Shown here: positions 19,217 through 30,700 of the stretch, one piece after another
How positions within the stretch are numbered: the stretch's first letter is position 1
Layout: every line of letters starts with the position of its first letter
Origin: Ostrinia nubilalis
Lineage: Eukaryota > Arthropoda > Insecta > Lepidoptera > Crambidae
NCBI RefSeq assembly: GCF_963855985.1
Contig: NC_087092.1
Location: forward strand, 8,928,001 to 8,992,000
DNA length: 64,000 nucleotides
Reading direction: 5' to 3'
Translations under genes and position numbers: made by a program
Notes under the pieces: generated by a model
What the model was told of the DNA's origin: nothing
Database searches by the model: none
What the model saw: only the letters and a program-made list of their open reading frames with translations

Positions 19217-22005
19217 AAGAACAATGGGACAAAACGTCCCCAGAACTGTAGCACTTTAATACCTACCTTATATGATAGACCATGCTAATACCCGACCGAT
19301 CTCTCTAGCTACAATCACGGCAAAGGTCCTTGACAGTGTGCTTGACTCTCTACTAGATAAATATTTAAAATCACATGATGCTCAATTCGGGTTTAAGCCT
19401 GGACTGTCGACCGAGAGCGCCATCCTTAGTCTTAAGCACACTGTCAGGTACTACACGGATCAGGGGACTCTCATTTACGCATGCTTCCTCGACCTCTCCA
19501 AGGCGTTCGATCTTGTGTCTTATGACATCCTTTGGGAAAAGATGAGGAGGCAGGGCACCCCGTCAGAAGTATCACAAATATTCCATTATTGGTATGCTAA
19601 CCAGATTAACAGCGTAAGATGGGCTAACGTTTTTTCTGAGGAGTATGGGTTGCAGTGCGGGGTGAGACAGGGTGGGCTGACGTCTCCCAGGCTTTTCAAC
19701 CTATACGTAAATGACCTCATTGTTGCCCTTAGCAGTATGCGTATCGGATGCTGGGTAGATGGTGTTTGTATCAACAACATAAGCTACGCTGATGATATGG
19801 TACTGCTGGCGCCAACAATGGGGGCTCTCAGAAAGATGGTGGGTGTGTGTGAAGTGTATGCTAAATGCCATGGCTTATTGTATATTGTGAAGAAGAGCGA
19901 ATACATGGTATTTAAGGCCGCCAGTAAATGTCCAAACGTGGTACCCGACCTCTTGCTTAATGGGGTAAAGTTAAACAGAGCCACTAAATTTAAATATCTC
20001 GGACACTACGTTACTGATGACCTTAAAGATCATGTTGATATCGAGAGGGAACGAAGGGCGCTGGCAGTAAGGTGTAATATGTTGGCTCGCAGGTTTGCCC
20101 GATGTAATGACCATGTCAAGATCACTCTGTTTAAAGCATACTGTCAGAGTCTATACACGGGAAACCTGTGGACCACGTACTCGCAGAAATCGCTTTGCGT
20201 CCTTCGGGTCCAATATAACAACGGTTTCAGGATGCTGTTGGGCTTGCCTCGCTTCAAATGTTTGCTCAGTCGCACACTGACGGCTTCTTTGCTGTCCTAT
20301 GCAAGAAGACTGCCTCGTTGCTCAGTAGGATACGGGCGAGCCCCAACAGTATCCTGAAGACCGTGGCGGAGAGGTACGACTCTCCTATTATCCGACATTT
20401 AAGATCCGAGTTTAAGATCACCACCTATGTACACTTATGAAGCAATAAATAAATGATTATGATTATGATTATGATTATTTCCTTCGGCTACTTCTTACCG
20501 AACGGGTTGGATAATTAGTGGTATGTTATAATAAGTAAATTACTAACATAGTTGTATAAGGCACCCATTTACTAACCATGTGGATCATTGTTATCTTTAA
20601 ATGAATAAATTGAATGGAATACTATAATTTTATTATAATTATGACAGCTCAAGTGTGACATGTCTCAGAAAAGTTATATCAAAAATAAAAATTCATAAGC
20701 AACCCTGAAAAAATACATACAAAATCACTTTTGACCAACTTCAAAGGGCACGACAGCTTGACCCAGGGACAATTCGACCCCTGCTACAACTCAAACCCTG
20801 CGACAACTTGATTTTTTTCAAAACTCAACACTTTTAACTTACTTCAAATGGTTTCACGACTGCTGGACAGTGGCGGCGTAGCATGGGTTGGCACCCGGGG
20901 CATAGCACAGCACAGCACCCCCCGTCATAAGTCCTTAATGTAATTAAGTTGGGTATACATATAGCGGGGAGGTAAGACACCCCAAAATGGTCCTCCCTTA
21001 CGCCGCTGGTGGCTGGACCCTACGACTGCTTAACCCTACGACCACTCGAACCCTCCGACAAATTACACTTGTGATGTGACCCTGTGACAAGTCGAACACT
21101 GCGACACGTCAACCCCTGCGACTACTCTGAGCATTTATTGTAGATACAGTTCAGGCATTGATTGATGGAGCTAAATGGTTTACAATAAGTATCATAGTTG
21201 AATATTTTGGACTTGTCGTAGGGGTCGAGTTGTCCGGGTCAAGTTTTTGTAGGGTCGACCTTCGTTTAAAGTACCTAGGTTAAAATTAATTTAATCGAGT
21301 TATCACAGGGGTCGAGTTGTTACAGAGGTCCAGTTGACCCCGATGACAACTATGATACTTATTGTAAACCATTTAGCTCCATCAATCAATGCCTGAACAG
21401 AATCTACAATAAATGCTCAGAGTAGTCGCAGGGGTTGACGTGTCGCAGTGTTCGACTTGTCACAGGGTCACAAGTATAAGTTGTCGGAGGGTTCGAGTGG
21501 TCGTAGGGTTAAGCAGTCGTAGGGTCCAGCCACCAGCGGCGTAAGGGAGGACCATTTTGGGGTGTCTTACCTCCCCGCTATATGTATACCCAACTTACTT
21601 ACATTAAGGACTTATGACGGGGGGTGCTGTGCTGTGCTATGCCCCGGGTGCCAACCCATGCTACGCCGCCACTGTCCAGCAGTCGTGAAACCATTTGAAG
21701 TAAGTCAAAAGTGTTGAGTGTTGAAAAAAATCAAGTTGTCGCAGGGTTTGAGTTGTCGCAGGGGTCGAGTTGTCACAGGAGTCGAATTGTCCCGGGGTTA
21801 TGCTGTCGTGATACCCATTGAAGTTGGTCAAAAGTGATTTTGTATGTATTTTTTCAGGGTTGCTTATGGATTTTTATTTTAGATATAACTTTTTTCTGAG
21901 ACACGCATGTCACACTTGAGCTGTCATATAATAAAATTATAGTATTATAAGGTAGGTATTAAAGTGCTACAGTTCTGGGGACGTTTTGTTACATTGTTCT
22001 TTTAG
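19217..22005. mobile_element. Foldback element with ~650-bp arms, interrupted by a LINE
   Basis: The left arm (19217-19272 plus 20617-21200) is an inverted copy of the right arm (21345-22005). Examples are AGCACTTTAATACCTACCTT against AAGGTAGGTATTAAAGTGCT, and CAATAAGTATCATAGTTG against CAACTATGATACTTATTG. The spacer is about 145 bp. Both arms carry degenerate repeats of a phrase like CCCTGCGACAACTCGA. The LINE at 19273-20616 interrupts the left arm only. No coding capacity of its own is seen. Confidence 0.8.
19272..20476 (+). pseudogene. Non-LTR retrotransposon (Jockey/CR1-like) ORF2 fragment
   Basis: A 361-codon open frame (19272-20357) encodes reverse transcriptase blocks: ARPISL-like TRPISLATITAKVLD, DLSKAFDLVSYDILW, GVRQGGLTSPRLFNLY and the active site SYADDMVLLAPT. 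After a frameshift near 20258-20290 the C-terminus continues as LLSRIRASPNSILKTVAER to a stop at 20440. A (GATTAT)n tail at about 20452-20476 is typical of lepidopteran LINEs. The 5' part is missing, so it is a dead 5'-truncated copy. Confidence 0.88.
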
Positions 22006-22014
22006 GAAACCATT

Positions 22015-22110
22015 CATAGTCATCATTACCATATACAAAGTGTCATCACCATAAGCCTAAATGATATGGTAATGATGTTAATGGTAATGACGAAAACGAT
22101 TTTAAAATTA
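22015..22110. repeat. Second cluster of ATGGTAATGA motifs, both orientations
   Basis: TCATCATTACCAT and TCATCACCAT (inverted) are followed by ATGGTAATGATG and ATGGTAATGACG (direct), with one more at 22621. They border the right end of the foldback as the 18745-18830 cluster borders the left. Confidence 0.55.
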
Positions 22111-22119
22111 TATAAAAAT

Positions 22120-23400
22120 AATTGTCACCAATATTGGGACACCTCAATATCGCCATTTTTTTTATTGTAATCACATGCTACAAAGTGCTAATTATTAGAA
22201 AAATATCGATATATTAAACTTACTAAATCGCACAAAATGGGAATGACGCGAGCCGATGACAAACTGCGAGTGTCTCTCGTTTTCGGAGTTTAAAAAGTCT
22301 CGGAGCTGCGTAAATTTTACGTGCATTCTGTTCTGTTACGAGCAACGAATTGAAGAGTGGGACGCGCGGACACAAGCGGGGATAAGTCGCGTCGCAGCCG
22401 CATTAAAGAACCTTTGATGCTGCCGCGATGGCTATGACGATTTCTCGTGACAATATTTCAATTCATGATTCCATTTTATTGGCTAATACGATTTCAATAT
22501 AATTTTGTTATTTTGTCACGGTAAATATGTACATTTTAAATTTATAATCAAAATCTGGTCTGTGTATAGGTAAAGTAAAAAAAATTAAAAGACAACGGCA
22601 AAGGTCAGTACTTTTACTGTGATGGTAATGACGTTTAGTGCGTGTTTTCTTGATTATCGAAATAACTTGAAGTATTTAATCAATATGGATCATGGCGCCT
22701 TATGTGGAAACTTGTATGAATCGTTATTCAGAAGTTTAATTTACCAGAACTACAACAGTTTTTTTTTTATCGATCGGAACATAAGTTTTTTACTGTTTCG
22801 CGGATTTACCCAAACGTAAATCTCGCTAAAGTCCGATTTTTAATTCGACGGAATTCTGACAGCTGTCATTTTTTGACAATTCAGATGTAATAAGCCTTTT
22901 TTGCTTTGAATTATTAATAAATAATATGAAATGAAATTTCATCAAGTACAACTTACAAGAACTATTGTTTGTTTTGTGAATTTAATGTAGGTACACAAAT
23001 TATTATGTACATTTTAGAGATTAAATAGAAAAAAACGTGTTTTAACACAGTAAAACAACATTTAACATAAACGAAAATATGTATTGATCATCAATCATCA
23101 TTATCGTCATCATAATCAACTTGGATTATAAAATTGGCATCTTGTTAAATTGATTATTTTATGAAGCTAAGATTTTAGACCTTAATTAAGATTAAAAAAG
23201 GTTTGTAACCCATGTATTATTGGCCAGGGAGTCCAGTAATAGAAAAATAATTTCCCAATTTTTTTTGTAACTTCAAAAATATGATAATAAAAATTCAAAT
23301 GACCATTTTGAAATGATCAGTACATTTTTAAGCCTTAGTTTTTCAACTGAAACCTTAAATTCAAGAAAGGATTATTTTTTAATTTGTGAAAATGCTCTCC
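22120..23400. other. Intergenic DNA without recognisable gene
   Basis: AT-rich sequence with one more GC-balanced patch at 22250-22430. Short open frames here have no recognisable domains or splice context. I see nothing else that can be named. Confidence 0.4.
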
Positions 23401-23435
23401 ATTCTTACTGGGAATGTTTATAATAATAATAATAA

Positions 23436-23692
23436 TAAATCTTTGGACAATTTCACACAGCGCCAGCTAGCCCCAAAGTAAGCAACTCAATGCTTGTGTT
23501 ATGGGTGCTAGCTTAACGGATATACTACTTATATACTTTTTTTTTATTAAATAATACATATTATACATATTTACACCCAGACCCGTCACAGAAATTAAAA
23601 TTCATCATTTCAATTTCTGCCCGGCCGGGAATCGAACCCGGGACCTCTCGGCATAGTAGTCCGTTCTGAACCACTACACCAAACGGCCGACA
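23436..23692 (-). mobile_element. tRNA-derived SINE
   Basis: Read on the minus strand: GGTGTAGTGGTTC (A box) followed by GGTTCGATTCCCGG (B box), then AATTTCTGTGACGGGTCTGG and a tail ending in a simple AAT repeat (23420-23440). Relatives lie at 53225-53475 (plus strand, nearly complete) and 34940-35056 (partial). Confidence 0.8.
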
Positions 23693-25063
23693 ATGTTTCA
23701 ATGTTGGCAACACTTCTGAAATGTCAAAATTCCCCCTGCCGCACCTTAACCTATTTTTTACTTTAAATCAAAACATTATGTTATGGACATCATGGAAAAG
23801 TAATATTATGCAAAAACATTCCAAACGCATTATGCCAAATTATATTAATATATGATATCAAAACGTTCAAAAATTTTGGCTGTACAAGAGCACGTATCTG
23901 CTTTTTATTTTTGATGAATTTTGATGGCCAGAAATGGGGTAAATCTGGCCAAAAATGGCACAAATTCCCATTTCTTTTTCTTTTCTATAGGATTATTTTT
24001 CCATTGAATCATTATGAAAAAAAAAATCTTTAGGTTAGATTTATGTACATCTAATCACTTTTTACAAGAAATATGTCCGTGATAACAAAAACTGTAAAAT
24101 GATATAGCCTGTCTACAAAATTCTTAAAATGGCCAAAACCGGGTCACCTGCCCTACACAAGAGGTTATTCTCTTTTATGATATTTGTTAGTACTAAGGTT
24201 GAATTATTAAATAATCACTGTTAAATGTTATTAATTTATCACTTTTACCGCGACTGTCGGTAATTATTCATAATAACCGGTTATTGTTCATAATTTTCAA
24301 TTTATCACATTAACCGTAACATATACCTACACAGATGTAGTTCTATGGCGCAAACGCAAATATTAATATGTAATTGTGAATGATGACAAAAATAATGCTT
24401 TTATAATGTTAAAATGGCGGGTTTAATACAAATAGCAGTTACTATTTAATTTAGTATGGGTAACTAAGAGAACTTTTATTTTTTTCTCTCTTTATCTTTC
24501 ACTTTATCTTTAAGAGGGATGTTTTTTTATCTAAATGATATAAAACATTTATTAATCTCATAGTTTATTATTGAATATCACTTTACTTATTACTTATAAC
24601 AATTATGTCAGTAGTTATTTTAAAATTCTTACAGAATTCTTCGCCTCTTCCTACACTTGGGGCCTTTTTAATAACATGTATGTTTCTCTGTGTAAAATGC
24701 AATGTAAAATAAGTACGGAAGTCTATAATAAATTATGAATGTCACGGAAAACGTGCCGCCTGCTGATTAAACGCATTATTTCTTACAAAAGTCAATGAGA
24801 ATGTCCTGGAACCGGCATGAAATTAAATTACTGATGTTGTGAAATTTTAGTCATTAAATATGTATTGTACTTATACTTACATACAATTTAAAAAACATTT
24901 CAAAGTTTTATGAAAACCGTAAAAAACTTCTTGTAAAAGTGCCCTGTGCCTTTAGGTACAGTGACTCATTAACCGGTCAAAACCATTTTTGACTACAAAA
25001 ATCAGTCGTGGTTTTGACTGATGTTTTTAATTTCTAAAAATACATGAAAAATAATATAAAGAA

Positions 25064-25246
25064 GTGTTGTATTTCAATAGTAGACAAAAAACACAGAGTA
25101 ACAACATAAGTCCAGTGTCTTTCAATGCGGAAACAGTTGTTCAAGAGTGTACCAAACTTGTGACTATCCATGGTCGCCCTTTAGCTCTCTTAGACGATGA
25201 AGCATTTCAAAATACTTTATCTCTGATACCTCTGACTGCAATGTAA
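25064..25246 (+). pseudogene. hAT-type transposase remnant
   Basis: The short frame includes ECTKLVTIHGRPLALLDDEA followed by FQNTL and LIPLTA, which resembles the segment of hAT/ZBED transposases between the BED finger and the catalytic core (pattern K-L-V-T-x-x-G-R-P-F/L-x-L-L-D-D-x-x-F). No other part of a transposase is seen around it. Confidence 0.5.
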
Positions 25247-25433
25247 ATCTATTCCAAAAATATTAAAAACTATATTATTGAAACGGTTGGAAATTTACGA
25301 ATGGCTTTGGCTGGAGAACAAGGCAAAATGATCTGTATAAAAATTGAAATAGTATCCCTGGCGCTGAGAAGCTTCATGGGAATTAATGTCCAGTAATTAG
25401 GACAAGGGGAAATTGTATTAAAAAATTTAGCAA

Positions 25434-25624
25434 TCCTACTAATATTATAAATGCGAAAGTTTGGATGTTTGTTACTCTTTCACGCAAAAACTACTGAATG
25501 GATTTTGATGAAACTTTACCGTATTATTGTTTATAACCCAGAATAACACATAGGCTATAATATAATTTATGACGATATATGACAAACTAAATTGCACGCG
25601 GGTGAAGCCGCCGGCAAAAGCTAG
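25434..25624 (+). mobile_element. Lep1-like non-autonomous Helitron
   Basis: Starts TCCTACTAATATTATAAATG and ends with a hairpin around GCGGGTGAAGCCGCCGGC, then AAAAGCTAG|T, as in the element at 17716-17932. Confidence 0.8.
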
Positions 25625-26285
25625 TGGTTTAATTGGAAAGGCATACCTCAGAAAATCTAAAAAAACAAGTGTTATTTATTTATTTTAATGTGGTGGCAGG
25701 CCTTTGTTCAAACGATCATTGCAAACGTTGTGATAGGGATAGAGACATGCGATTTTTGGTTTTACAAAGGTAATACGATAAAGAATAACACAAAGTAATA
25801 AAAACCACCTGTTATGGGGACATTATTTGGAGAAATTTATCAAATAACCAAAAAAACACGAATTAAAATGCAGATTTTTCTCAAAATGTATAATTTTTTT
25901 ATTTTATCAGGAGATACTTTTTAGTTTAAAAGATATTACGTTTTCTTTACAATAAGTAATTGAAAGAAAAAAAAATCTCAAAAATTTTTTGATCTATTTT
26001 TTGTCGATAATAATAGGTCTAGTTTCAACAATTTCTGTATGTATCTTTTTTTTCTATGTAAGTACACCGACCGATTTTCAAAATTCTTTTTTTTTGTGTA
26101 CTATTGAGATAGTTACAACACTTCTTCATATATTTTTTTATGTATTTTTATCTTTCTACATTTGTTTACATTATTACATAAAATATGAAAGAAAACAAGA
26201 TTGCAACGACTACGGTAATAATAATAGAAGCACTTAATATTAAAAATCGTGCGTAAAATATAATTAAATTATTATCAATACTATT

Positions 26286-27555
26286 TATTCGAATCTTATT
26301 TAATGAGAGTAGCGTCAGTATCCGGTCCGATAGTGACATCTTCTGTCCACGTGACTTCGGGTTTCGATTCTCCGCCACTAAATGGTGTTTTAGTTTCCAT
26401 CCGAGACAGCCGTAGGAATTATGTGTGTGGTGGGGGGCCATTTGTTAAAACTCTTTAAAATTCAATTAATTTAAACGGGTTTTAACGCGATTCGGGGATA
26501 GGTAATAATAAAATATTACCGATGAATACGGACGCACCGACGGCCTCACAGAATAGGGACACAATTAGTGTAGTGTGTGACGGTACTTGGAGAAGAAATA
26601 ATAACATGAGGGTTCGTGAAGGCGTTTTACTTGAGTTTGAGAAAAAGTAGCTTTCTTTCAGCTTTTACACAAAGAAGGACTTGCGTTTTGTTTTCGTTTG
26701 AACTAGCTGTCAAATCGACACCGCGATACGAATTTGTGATTTTGGTTCGTCGTCTAGTCGCGTTGTAATTGAAACTATTTAGCGCGATCGGAGCCCAGAG
26801 TAGCATCTTTTACCGAAGATCACACACAAGGTCTTCAGTAATTGAGGCGAACCCGTAGTCGATATGTCTGCGTCATAACGAGCTCACGTTGTTCAAACGT
26901 ATTCCAGACTCGACAGAAGAAATAATAATGCGACAGATTACAACGATACGTTAAGTTGGATATGGAACTTTCATCTAGCTTGGGTTTTCCCACCACCACA
27001 TCTTAACTCAAATGTTCTGGCGCACCTAAACGTCGCAGAAGGGACTTTTCTCATAATTACATAACCCTTGATCGAAGAACACATTTTGAAGACCAGGCCT
27101 GAAAAACCCGAGTTATTGCAGCCCCGTTCACTAGCAATGACCTAGAAGGAATGATGATCGATGTGACAATATTAGGTACTTTGACTGCCAAAAGTGTCAT
27201 ATGACAATGAAAGTCTGAAAATCTCATGGTGGTAACCTACTAAACCTAACAAATTGGTCGAAGCAACAATAACGAGCCCTTTTATCATTCAACTGGCGAA
27301 AGTCTACCCTGAACGCTTACCGCACTGCATGAAATATGTGGATCAAATGGGCAACAAGCAAAGGCATCGATGATCTAAATACAATTGGATTAGACTTGAC
27401 TCGCTTTCTTGCTGATCTTCATCATTCTTAGGAAGTTGGATTCATGAAACGAAATGTTTCAACTGTCTAAATCACCATCATAAGCTGAATGAACTATAGT
27501 ATTCGAACCGAAAACGGACGCTACTCTCATTTTAATTAAAGGCTTCGAATAGATT
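26286..27555 (+). mobile_element. DIRS-like tyrosine-recombinase retroelement relic
   Basis: Inverted termini share 15 perfect bases, AATGAGAGTAGCGTC (26302-26316; inverted at 27517-27531), within about 50 bp of weaker similarity. Inside, the plus strand reads LSWIWNFHLAWVFPPPHL and then LAHLNVAEGTFLIIT (26951-27058), which resembles the region after RNase H of DIRS elements. Further on, STLNAYRTA and KWATSKGIDDLN (27300-27380) resemble the core-binding part of a tyrosine recombinase. Stops and frameshifts throughout and missing RT/RNase H blocks mark it as internally deleted. Inverted termini fit DIRS, which lacks direct LTRs. This is recognised by motif memory only. Confidence 0.55.
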
Positions 27556-27559
27556 TAAT

Positions 27560-28245
27560 CGATCGATGACATGTCAGGTATTTCACTGATCAACTGAAAA
27601 TAATTATATTTTGGCATCTTGGACACTAATGTGTTTTTGTTTATATTAATTTTGGCAAATTTTATTTAGTTAAAGATTAAATTATATAGTTCCTATTGTT
27701 TTCTATACAATTTCGTTTTTAATTCGATTCAGTACCAATTCTAACAATGTTTTATAGAATAGCAGTTACTTGATCAATAGATCAAATTAAATACAAGTAA
27801 GTACTGACTCGAATTAAAAATCAAAGTAACCACGTAGTATCTTTTTGGATAGATACGAAGACATTAAAAATGATAAATTAAAAGCACATAATGATTTCAA
27901 AACATTAGCAGGCACACAGATATTTATAGCACCACTGCTTTCGATGCCGACAATAGGATAGTTGGGAAAATGTAAGATGCCTTTGTTATTTATTATACAC
28001 AAGATTGAACCGAACTGTGTTAACTATGTTTAAGAAAATGTAACTAACTAGCGTAGACTGTATGTAATGATTCCATTTTGTCACAAACATTTTCCTTTTC
28101 GCCAACAAAACCAACATCTATCGCAATCGCTTGTGGCGGCAAAAACAATTTCAGCTACTTACCTATTATATCTCTCTGGACTGTTTTTTTTTTTCAGTGA
28201 ATGATGTGATGGTAATTTACTTATGCCAAAATAGTTTTTTTTAGT
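27560..28245. other. Intergenic DNA without recognisable gene
   Basis: AT-rich, with no splice-supported frame or repeat boundary that I can name. Confidence 0.35.
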
Positions 28246-28250
28246 TTAAG

Positions 28251-28352
28251 GCTAGGCGCAGACCATTGATTTTTCGTCGGCCGATAGTTTAGTTGGGCAG
28301 TTAATCAGTATGGGCATGTATGGAAATCGGTGGTCTGCGCCTAGTCTAAGTC
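28251..28352. mobile_element. ~100-bp MITE with CTAGGCGCAGACC ends
   Basis: CTAGGCGCAGACCATTGATT (28251 on) pairs with AAATCGGTGGTCTGCGCCTAG (to about 28345). The same end sequence recurs at 28382 and, inverted, at 31795-31846, so this is a local family of which the larger member brackets the foldback at 28.75-31.43 kb. Confidence 0.65.
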
Positions 28353-29689
28353 TAAGGCTCGACTGCGAGAGAGTTGTTTAGACTAGGCGCAGACCATCGA
28401 TTTTTCGTCGGCCGATAGTTTAGTCGGGTTGGGCTCTCAGTGCGCACACTGATCCAACTAAACAGTTGAATCGGGCGTGGGTGCGCAGACCGCCGATTTT
28501 AAAGTTGGGCCGATTGTCTTCATTCGGTAGAGAGCTGTTGAAGAGATCAGTCGCGTGGAATATTTATCAGGAATATTTTTTTTTTTATACTTAACTAACT
28601 CATGCCTGCGGTTTCGCTTGCATGAAATTCAGTTTGTCACAGCAAAGTAAATTTTTTTTTTATGAAAATCGGCTTAAACTTGCATATTTTTTTCAATATT
28701 AGTAGGACATGAAGGGGAAATTATCATGAAAAAGTGAAATCGAGAGTAGTTTAAATGTGTCATGCTCTGGGGCGGGACCACCTTAACGTAGGTACATATA
28801 ATATATACGAAAGAAATGTATAAAATATGTATATAATTGTAGACTTAGTTAAAAAAAATGTATATATAACAAAACTATATGTTGTAAACATTAATTCAAA
28901 GTGGTCCCGCCGGAGAGCATACTCCCTAGCGGGACCACCTAGAAGATTTCGTTACTGAAGGTTTCTGAATTCGTTTATAAGACCATAAAAATGTATATTA
29001 AATGTATACAAATCTGCTATACTCAATTTTTTATTTGATTTAGTATAAACCGATTTACGGCAAATTTAAAATTTCCTTTCGGAACATTTAGGGGAGACTG
29101 GCCCAAAGCGGGCACCAAGAAAAAAACACATGTGAAATGAGAAGTGAGTGAGTGAAGCGAATCTCATGAGCATGAATACTATGTGAAATGGAATTTCCAC
29201 AAAAAATTTCATCCCCTATTTTAATTTTACTCCCTTTTTTACCAACTTTAAAGGCAATATTTGTATCTAATCAACAGCCCATAGTGAGAGGACACGTTTC
29301 TGAGCCGTACCTATTATCATCATTGATAGCACACGCACACCTGGTTGTAGACTTTCGTCTTTAGGTACTGAGATATTTTGAATGAAAAGATGTTGCGTAG
29401 TTTACTGAATGCTGCCCAGCCGAGTTGGATGCGACGATTGACCTCTTTCTCGAAATTGAATCTACGTAGCTGAATCTTTTGTGCGAGGTAGACATATTGT
29501 CAACAATCTTGAGAATCTAGCTCCCAATCGAAACTGGGTAAGACGCAACATGGGCCTTATAAACAAGCTCAAAGTTGCAAGTCAGCTCTGCGTCCTATGT
29601 GCCCTGCCCATTGCCACTTCAGCTTGCTAATCCGTCGGGCTATGTCAGCGACTTTACTTAGTTCGTTTACGGATCTCTTCATTTCTGAT

Positions 29690-30700
29690 TCGATCTCAAA
29701 GTCAAAGTCAAAATTTCTTTATTTGTTTAGACTAATAAATAGTTCTTACAATCGTCATTTTGTTCTTAAGGAGCCTCTATATGTCTCATAATCTTTTTAT
29801 ACCAGCGCTTCGAGACCAACATTTGGCAAGTGCTGAGAAGAAGCGTCGCAACAAACTCAGTCAGTCACCACTAGAGATGAAACGGATAGTTGTTTGGCCG
29901 GATACCGGATACCGGATATCCGGCCAGCTGCTAGGCCGGATAGCCGGATATCCGGCGGCCGGATAGTTGGCCTATTGTCTCGTTGCATGTCGTGACGAGT
30001 TTAGCGCCTCACAGGTGCTTCGAACACGATCAGTGGGTCTATTAGTAGACTAGACTTGTCACACTTTTCGAAAATCGAATCCGTCCGAATATAATGTCAG
30101 ATTTTGCCACTTGTCTAGGGGGCAGATCAATTCGGGCGATTTCGGTTGCCATCGTGAGTGTGTGATTGAATAGCGAAAATTAAATTAGTTTACTTGCTTA
30201 TCTTGCTTCATATCTGACTGAACTGCATCATGACATCAGACCATCAGTGAAAAAAAAATCGCCTATTTTATTTGGCAATATTTCGACTTAACAGATATTT
30301 ACTATTTATGTATTTGTCATTAGAGTGAATAACCCAGAAAAAGAAATTAGTTTTTTTAAAGGTTAATATGGCTTTTTGTAACTTTTTGGACTTTAAATAA
30401 AAGCCGTCATTATTATAAGGGATTTTATTGATGTTTACCTCAAAGATTACTGTATTTCATTTTATTAATAGGAAATTGTCGTAGTTCTTTAATAACCGGT
30501 ATCCGGCCGGATAGTGTGTTAGTATCCGGTATCCGGCCGGATAGTAAATTTAGGCCGGATATCCGGCCTACCGGATAGTTACCGGATATCCGTTTCATCT
30601 CTAGTCACCACTGTCTGCCGGTTAATATAAATAAATAGAAAAAGCAGTAGTAGGTACATTTGATTCAGGAGCAGTTCACTGAATTTACCACGCATTCTTG
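29690..30700 (-). mobile_element. Retroposed repeat (SINE/LINE-tail-like), split by a hAT MITE
   Basis: 29690-29871 carries a common lepidopteran stretch (AATTTCTTTATTTG..., with open phrase FIPALRDQHLASAEKKRRNK). It continues at 30612 after the hAT element and its duplicated target. Its exact family is uncertain. Confidence 0.45.
29872..30603. mobile_element. hAT MITE with CCGGATATCCGG motifs
   Basis: Ends TAGAGATGAAACGGATA and inverse TATCCGTTTCATCTCTA, flanked by a perfect 8-bp duplication GTCACCAC (29864-29871, 30604-30611). TAGAGATGAAACGG resembles the Ac-type hAT terminus. Dense CCGGATA/TATCCGG palindromes fill the first and last 100 bp and are absent from the middle, as expected for subterminal transposase-binding sites. 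No transposase. Confidence 0.88.

Noticed and set aside
23590..23692. A tRNA gene
   Set aside because: A and B boxes are present, but the sequence runs on into a SINE body and recurs in the window; cloverleaf pairing is not maintained.
25989..26237. Hydrophobic 82-codon frame as a membrane protein
   Set aside because: Low-complexity T-rich DNA gives Phe/Leu/Ile-rich frames by chance; no supporting context.
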